From assembly GCA_937921865.1 (NCBI GenBank), contig CAKZWF010000040.1, forward strand, positions 1 to 63,327: a stretch of DNA of 63,327 bases. The letters are read 5' to 3'. Below are positions 60,379 to 63,327 of this stretch, one piece after another. The stretch's first letter is position 1. Each line of letters begins with the position of its first letter. Below the pieces are notes generated by a model. The model had not been told where the DNA came from, did no database searches, and saw nothing but the letters and a program-made list of their open reading frames with translations. The stretch is from an uncultured Pseudomonadales bacterium (lineage in GTDB: Bacteria > Pseudomonadota > Gammaproteobacteria > Pseudomonadales > Azotimanducaceae). A program made the position numbers and the translations under genes.

Positions 60379-62066
60379 AAACAACCCATGATCGATGGCT
60401 GCGCTATCTACTGTTCAGCCTCGGCATGGCACTCCTGTCAGCCTGCACACCCGAGTCAACCGACAACCCCGCCTCGTCTGCGCCAACGAATACTGAGGTT
60501 GCCGATCTGGTGTTATTCAACGGCAATATTCTGACCATGGATACAGCCGGCAGCAGTGCCACGGCTCTGGCAGTAAAAGCGGGCGAAATCATCGCCGTAG
60601 GCGACGACAGCCTCACTGACAGGTATCCGAGCTCTCCAGCTACTGATCTTGGCGGCCAGACACTGATGCCGGGATTCATCGACTCGCACACCCACATCTC
60701 AGGCAACCCGCCGCACTACATTGATCTGACCGAAGTCACCTCAGTTGCGGAAATCCGTGACCTGGTCAGCGCCAAAGCCGAACAGGTTGGTGCCGGCAAC
60801 TGGATCACCGGCTACGGCTGGTCAGAAGATGTGCTGGAAGAGAACCGGCGCCCGCTGATTGGCGACCTGGACACAGCCGCACCGGATAATCCCGTCATTC
60901 TGACTCGCGCCGGCGGACACAGCGCAGTGTGTTCCAGCAATGCCCTGGAGCTGGCGGGTATCGATGCCACCACCCCGGACCCCGATGGCGGCATCATCGA
61001 GCGGGACAGCGAAGGTAATCTGAACGGCATTATCCGGGAACGTCAGGAACTGGTCGGCGCCCTGGTGCCGGAAGCCAGCGACGAAACCCTGCGCCCCAGC
61101 CTGATCAGCAATCTCAACGCGCTGCTGGCGCTGGGCATCACCTCCATCGTCCAGGCCTCAGACAGGATTGACCACTACCCGGAATGGGAACGGGTCTATC
61201 AGAGCCACGGTAGCACCTTACCGAGAGCGGCCGTGCAGGTGGCTTACGAGGGACGCGAACCGATGCGCGCTTTCGGCCGGATCACCGGTGCGGGAGACGA
61301 ACAACTGCGCGTCGGTGCCATCAAGATCTTCGCTGACGGCGGTTTCACAGGCCCGGCGGCGTACACCTCACTGCCCTACAAAGGCGAAGACACCTATCGC
61401 GGCAAACTCAACATGAGCGAAGCTGAGCTCGAAGAGCTGATTCGCATGGCCCACGACGACGGCTGGCAGCTGGGCATACACGCGATTGGCGACGCTGCGA
61501 TTGATTTGACGGTCGAATACCTTGCGACAGCGCTGGCGGACAATCCGCGCGAAGATCACCGGCACTATCTCAACCATTTCACCGTGATGCCTAAAGACGA
61601 AACCATGACAACCATGGCGGCAAACGGCATTGCTGTTACCCAGCAACCCAACTTCACCTACACACTGGAAGGTCGTTATGTCGACAACCTGGATGGCCGG
61701 AGGCTGGAAACCAACAATCCAATGCGTACTCCGATGGACCACGGCATCCACGTGGCGATCTCCAGCGACATTCTGCCCATCGGTCCGATGACCGGCATCT
61801 ATGCCGCAGTGACCCGCCAAGGTATGTCGGGACGAGTGTTCGGCGCTGATGAGAAACTCACTCGGCTCGAAGCGCTGCGCGGTTACACTACGCTGGCTGC
61901 TTACCTGACCTTCGAAGAAGATCGCAAAGGTACGCTGGAACCCGGAAAACTGGCAGACATGATTGTGCTGTCAGCCAATCCAATGACTGTGCCGGCGCAA
62001 CAGCTGCTGGATATCGAGGTATTGCAGACCTACCTGAACGGCAACCTCGTCTACGAAAAAGAGTAA
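60375..62066 (+). CDS. Lipoprotein amidohydrolase (YtcJ-like)
   Basis: This 563-residue enzyme has a lipoprotein signal: hydrophobic residues 11-23 and lipobox LSAC with C24. The mature domain is an amidohydrolase of the YtcJ/exoenzyme-regulatory group. LVLFNGNILTMDTAG, then GGQTLMPGFIDSHTHISGNP (the H-T-H metal motif near 105), and the later WQLGIHAIGDAAIDL (about 370-384) and ISSDILPIGPM follow the family. It is tethered outside the cytoplasm, most likely the outer membrane. It overlaps the TauD-type gene by four bases and is followed by a methyltransferase 11 bases later. An N-acyl or carbamoyl amide substrate is possible but unproven. Confidence 0.9.
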   Translation: MKTTHDRWLRYLLFSLGMALLSACTPESTDNPASSAPTNTEVADLVLFNGNILTMDTAGSSATALAVKAGEIIAVGDDSLTDRYPSSPATDLGGQTLMPGFIDSHTHISGNPPHYIDLTEVTSVAEIRDLVSAKAEQVGAGNWITGYGWSEDVLEENRRPLIGDLDTAAPDNPVILTRAGGHSAVCSSNALELAGIDATTPDPDGGIIERDSEGNLNGIIRERQELVGALVPEASDETLRPSLISNLNALLALGITSIVQASDRIDHYPEWERVYQSHGSTLPRAAVQVAYEGREPMRAFGRITGAGDEQLRVGAIKIFADGGFTGPAAYTSLPYKGEDTYRGKLNMSEAELEELIRMAHDDGWQLGIHAIGDAAIDLTVEYLATALADNPREDHRHYLNHFTVMPKDETMTTMAANGIAVTQQPNFTYTLEGRYVDNLDGRRLETNNPMRTPMDHGIHVAISSDILPIGPMTGIYAAVTRQGMSGRVFGADEKLTRLEALRGYTTLAAYLTFEEDRKGTLEPGKLADMIVLSANPMTVPAQQLLDIEVLQTYLNGNLVYEKE

Positions 62067-62077
62067 GGACGCAGCCC

Positions 62078-62695
62078 ATGGGATTTTACAGCCGACACAT
62101 ACTGCCGAAACTGATTGATAAAGCCTGTCGTCAGCCGCCGATGCAGGCGCTGCGCAGCCGCTATGTCACCCGAGCCACAGGCCGGGTACTGGAAATTGGC
62201 ATCGGCAGCGGTCTGAACCTGCCTCACTATTCGGCAGACGTAGCCTCCATCACTGGCCTCGATCCTGCTGCTGAGCTGACTGTGATGGCCGCCGCGCGAG
62301 CCGGTGACGCCGCTGCGCCGGTCGATCTGTTACAGGTCTCCGGAGAAGAGATCCCGGCAGACGATGCCAGCTACGACACCCTGGTCTGCACCTGGACCCT
62401 GTGCTCTATCCCGGACGTCTACGGTGCGCTGAGCGAAATGCACCGGGTATTAAAACCAGGCGGCAGCTTCTTTTTCATCGAACACGGACAGTCACCTGAC
62501 GAAGATGTGCATCGCTGGCAGCGCCGATTGGAACCTTTCTGGAAGAAAATTGGCGGCGGATGTCATCTGACCCGGAAAGCCGATGACCTGATCCGCAATG
62601 CAGGGTTTCTACTGCCGGAACTGGAGGCAGGCTATGAACCTGGACCGCGTTTTGCCGCGTATATGACCCACGGTGTGGCAGTTCGACCGACTTAG
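62078..62695 (+). CDS. Class I SAM-dependent methyltransferase
   Basis: This is a 205-residue methyltransferase. Motif I, VLEIGIGSGLNLPHY (about 37-51), binds SAM. The acidic residue of motif II is D57 or so, in ITGLDPAAEL. YDTLVCTWTLCSIPDVYGALSEMHRVLKPGG (about 105-135) covers motifs IV to VI, a methyltransf_11 layout. The C-terminal FIEHGQSPDEDVHRWQRRLEPFW is typical of the group. It lies 11 bases after the amidohydrolase stop and 22 before the VOC gene. The methyl acceptor is unknown. Confidence 0.92.
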   Translation: MGFYSRHILPKLIDKACRQPPMQALRSRYVTRATGRVLEIGIGSGLNLPHYSADVASITGLDPAAELTVMAAARAGDAAAPVDLLQVSGEEIPADDASYDTLVCTWTLCSIPDVYGALSEMHRVLKPGGSFFFIEHGQSPDEDVHRWQRRLEPFWKKIGGGCHLTRKADDLIRNAGFLLPELEAGYEPGPRFAAYMTHGVAVRPT

Positions 62696-62717
62696 TCAGA
62701 GCTGATTCGGCAAAGCG

Positions 62718-63092
62718 ATGAAAGGCAGAAACCCGATAGTGATTCACTACGTTCACGACATGGAACGCGCAAAAAAATTCTATATGCAAGCGTTTGATGT
62801 CAAAGCAACCACCGAGTCTCCTGGTTGGACGCAGCTGGATTTCGGTTCAATTGAACTGGCACTGCACATCCTCCACCGCAACTCTTCAGACCCGGAAGCA
62901 CCTTTGCCTCATGCCGGTTTAAACCTGGAAGTAGACAGCATCGAGGACGTTCAGGTCGATATCGAGCGCTGTGGAGGCAAGCTCATCGAGTTGCGCGAAC
63001 CCAGCGGCGGCGTGCCAGTAAGAGTGGCAGCATTTCAAGACTGCGAAGGAAACGGATTCGAGTTGCGGCAGAAACCCCAGGTCAGCAATTGA
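62718..63092 (+). CDS. VOC family protein (glyoxalase/dioxygenase-like)
   Basis: This 124-residue single VOC domain starts with VIHYVHDMERAKKFYMQAFDVK (about 7-28), followed by the WTQLDFGSIELALHI strand and EDVQVDIERCGGKLIELREPSGG. It ends with VRVAAFQDCEGNGFELRQ, where Glu is the usual metal ligand. A single domain would act as a homodimer. Typical roles are glyoxalase, fosfomycin resistance or bleomycin-type binding; this one is not assignable. It is the last gene of the TauD-amidohydrolase-methyltransferase run. Confidence 0.88.
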   Translation: MKGRNPIVIHYVHDMERAKKFYMQAFDVKATTESPGWTQLDFGSIELALHILHRNSSDPEAPLPHAGLNLEVDSIEDVQVDIERCGGKLIELREPSGGVPVRVAAFQDCEGNGFELRQKPQVSN

Positions 63093-63181
63093 CTGCCAGC
63101 AAGCGCTATGACTTCGCATATTTTCAGGTATCAGAAATCGGACATTATCTGCACAATACACTCGCATCCAGGCGCTTGTTA

Positions 63182-63234
63182 GCAGAAACGTCTGCTTATC
63201 GCCCGTAGAAGACAGAACTGATTATCTACGATAA
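63182..63234. promoter_or_regulatory. Palindromes upstream of the gene at the window's end
   Basis: The 215-base spacer 63093-63307 contains GCAGA-N4-TCTGC (63182-63195) and TTATC-TAC-GATAA (63222-63234). They may be operators or the hairpin of a leader for the next gene. No sigma-70 promoter is clear enough to call. Otherwise the spacer shows nothing recognisable. Confidence 0.35.
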
Positions 63235-63307
63235 ACTTTGTGTCCAACGGAGATTCGATACCGGTATCAAAACGGCCGGTTCACACTGGCAAGAACGGAG
63301 AAATTAA

Positions 63308-63327
63308 ATGTCTGAAGCCACTCTGTA
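63308..63327 (+). CDS. Start of an unidentified gene, cut by window edge
   Basis: ATG at 63308 follows a GGAG eight bases upstream. Only six complete codons are visible (MSEATL), so no function can be given. Its 215-base upstream spacer holds two palindromes, suggesting a separate, regulated transcript. Confidence 0.6.

Overview
The window looks like chromosomal DNA of a free-living, aerobic gammaproteobacterium. The evidence is the tRNA-Val/tRNA-Asp pair, malate synthase G, RsgA, two-gene glycine decarboxylase P-proteins, many acyl-CoA and xenobiotic catabolism genes, and a UGA-decoding selenoprotein. Genus and species cannot be read from the sequence alone. Most neighbouring genes overlap by 1-4 bases or sit 1-15 bases apart, so the window is mostly short operons.

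Region 1 (1-9318) is a catabolic island. On the minus strand, from right to left, lie a flavin ring hydroxylase, an atypical SDR, a membrane-anchored fumarylacetoacetase-family protein, a secreted sulfatase and a GH1 beta-glucosidase cut by the window edge. On the plus strand are a TetR regulator, an extradiol dioxygenase, a second fumarylacetoacetase-family hydrolase and a GST. Two identical-geometry palindromes lie in the divergent promoter. Together these look like deconjugation of sulfated or glycosylated phenols, ring hydroxylation, meta-cleavage and hydrolysis. The island ends at a degenerate AlpA-like regulator fragment beside tRNA-Asp and tRNA-Val (9855-10042), a plausible integration site.

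Region 2 (10164-23806) is housekeeping and one-carbon metabolism. It holds a small potassium-channel-like protein, a cupin, a lipoprotein beta-propeller and a cation-exchanger-like membrane protein. A minus-strand run follows: SDR threonine dehydrogenase-like, kbl, fhs, an AcoX-type NAD-kinase-like protein, gcvPA and gcvPB. This run connects threonine to glycine, methylene-THF and formate. A CYTH-CHAD protein is divergent from it. Two intergenic spacers carry decaying tandem repeats that reach into gene ends.

Region 3 (23840-44522) is a catabolic and transport stretch: an HsaA-like flavin monooxygenase, alpha/beta hydrolase, MFS_2 carriers, CaiB-type CoA transferase, D-aminoacylase-like amidohydrolase, carboxylesterase B, a GntR(YtrA)-ABC export operon, acyl-CoA dehydrogenase, TetR, MFS and an aminotransferase. 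Its most striking feature is at 34596-35471. An in-frame UGA in a U-P-V-C motif is followed by a perfect 7-bp hairpin with a GU-containing loop, which marks a GrdB/PrdB-like selenoprotein. It is followed closely by a Cys-cluster GMC oxidoreductase and a Tat-exported gluconate-dehydrogenase-type small subunit.

Region 4 (44566-63327) mixes core genes (rsgA, YgjP-like metallopeptidase, NUDIX, glcB, rhomboid) with oxidoreductases and hydratases: LLM flavoprotein, two paralogous MaoC proteins, a PHBH-like monooxygenase, Rieske ferredoxin and TauD/TfdA dioxygenase. It also holds a DUF4212/sodium:solute symporter pair, a lipoprotein amidohydrolase, a methyltransferase and a VOC protein. The window ends 20 bases into a new gene.
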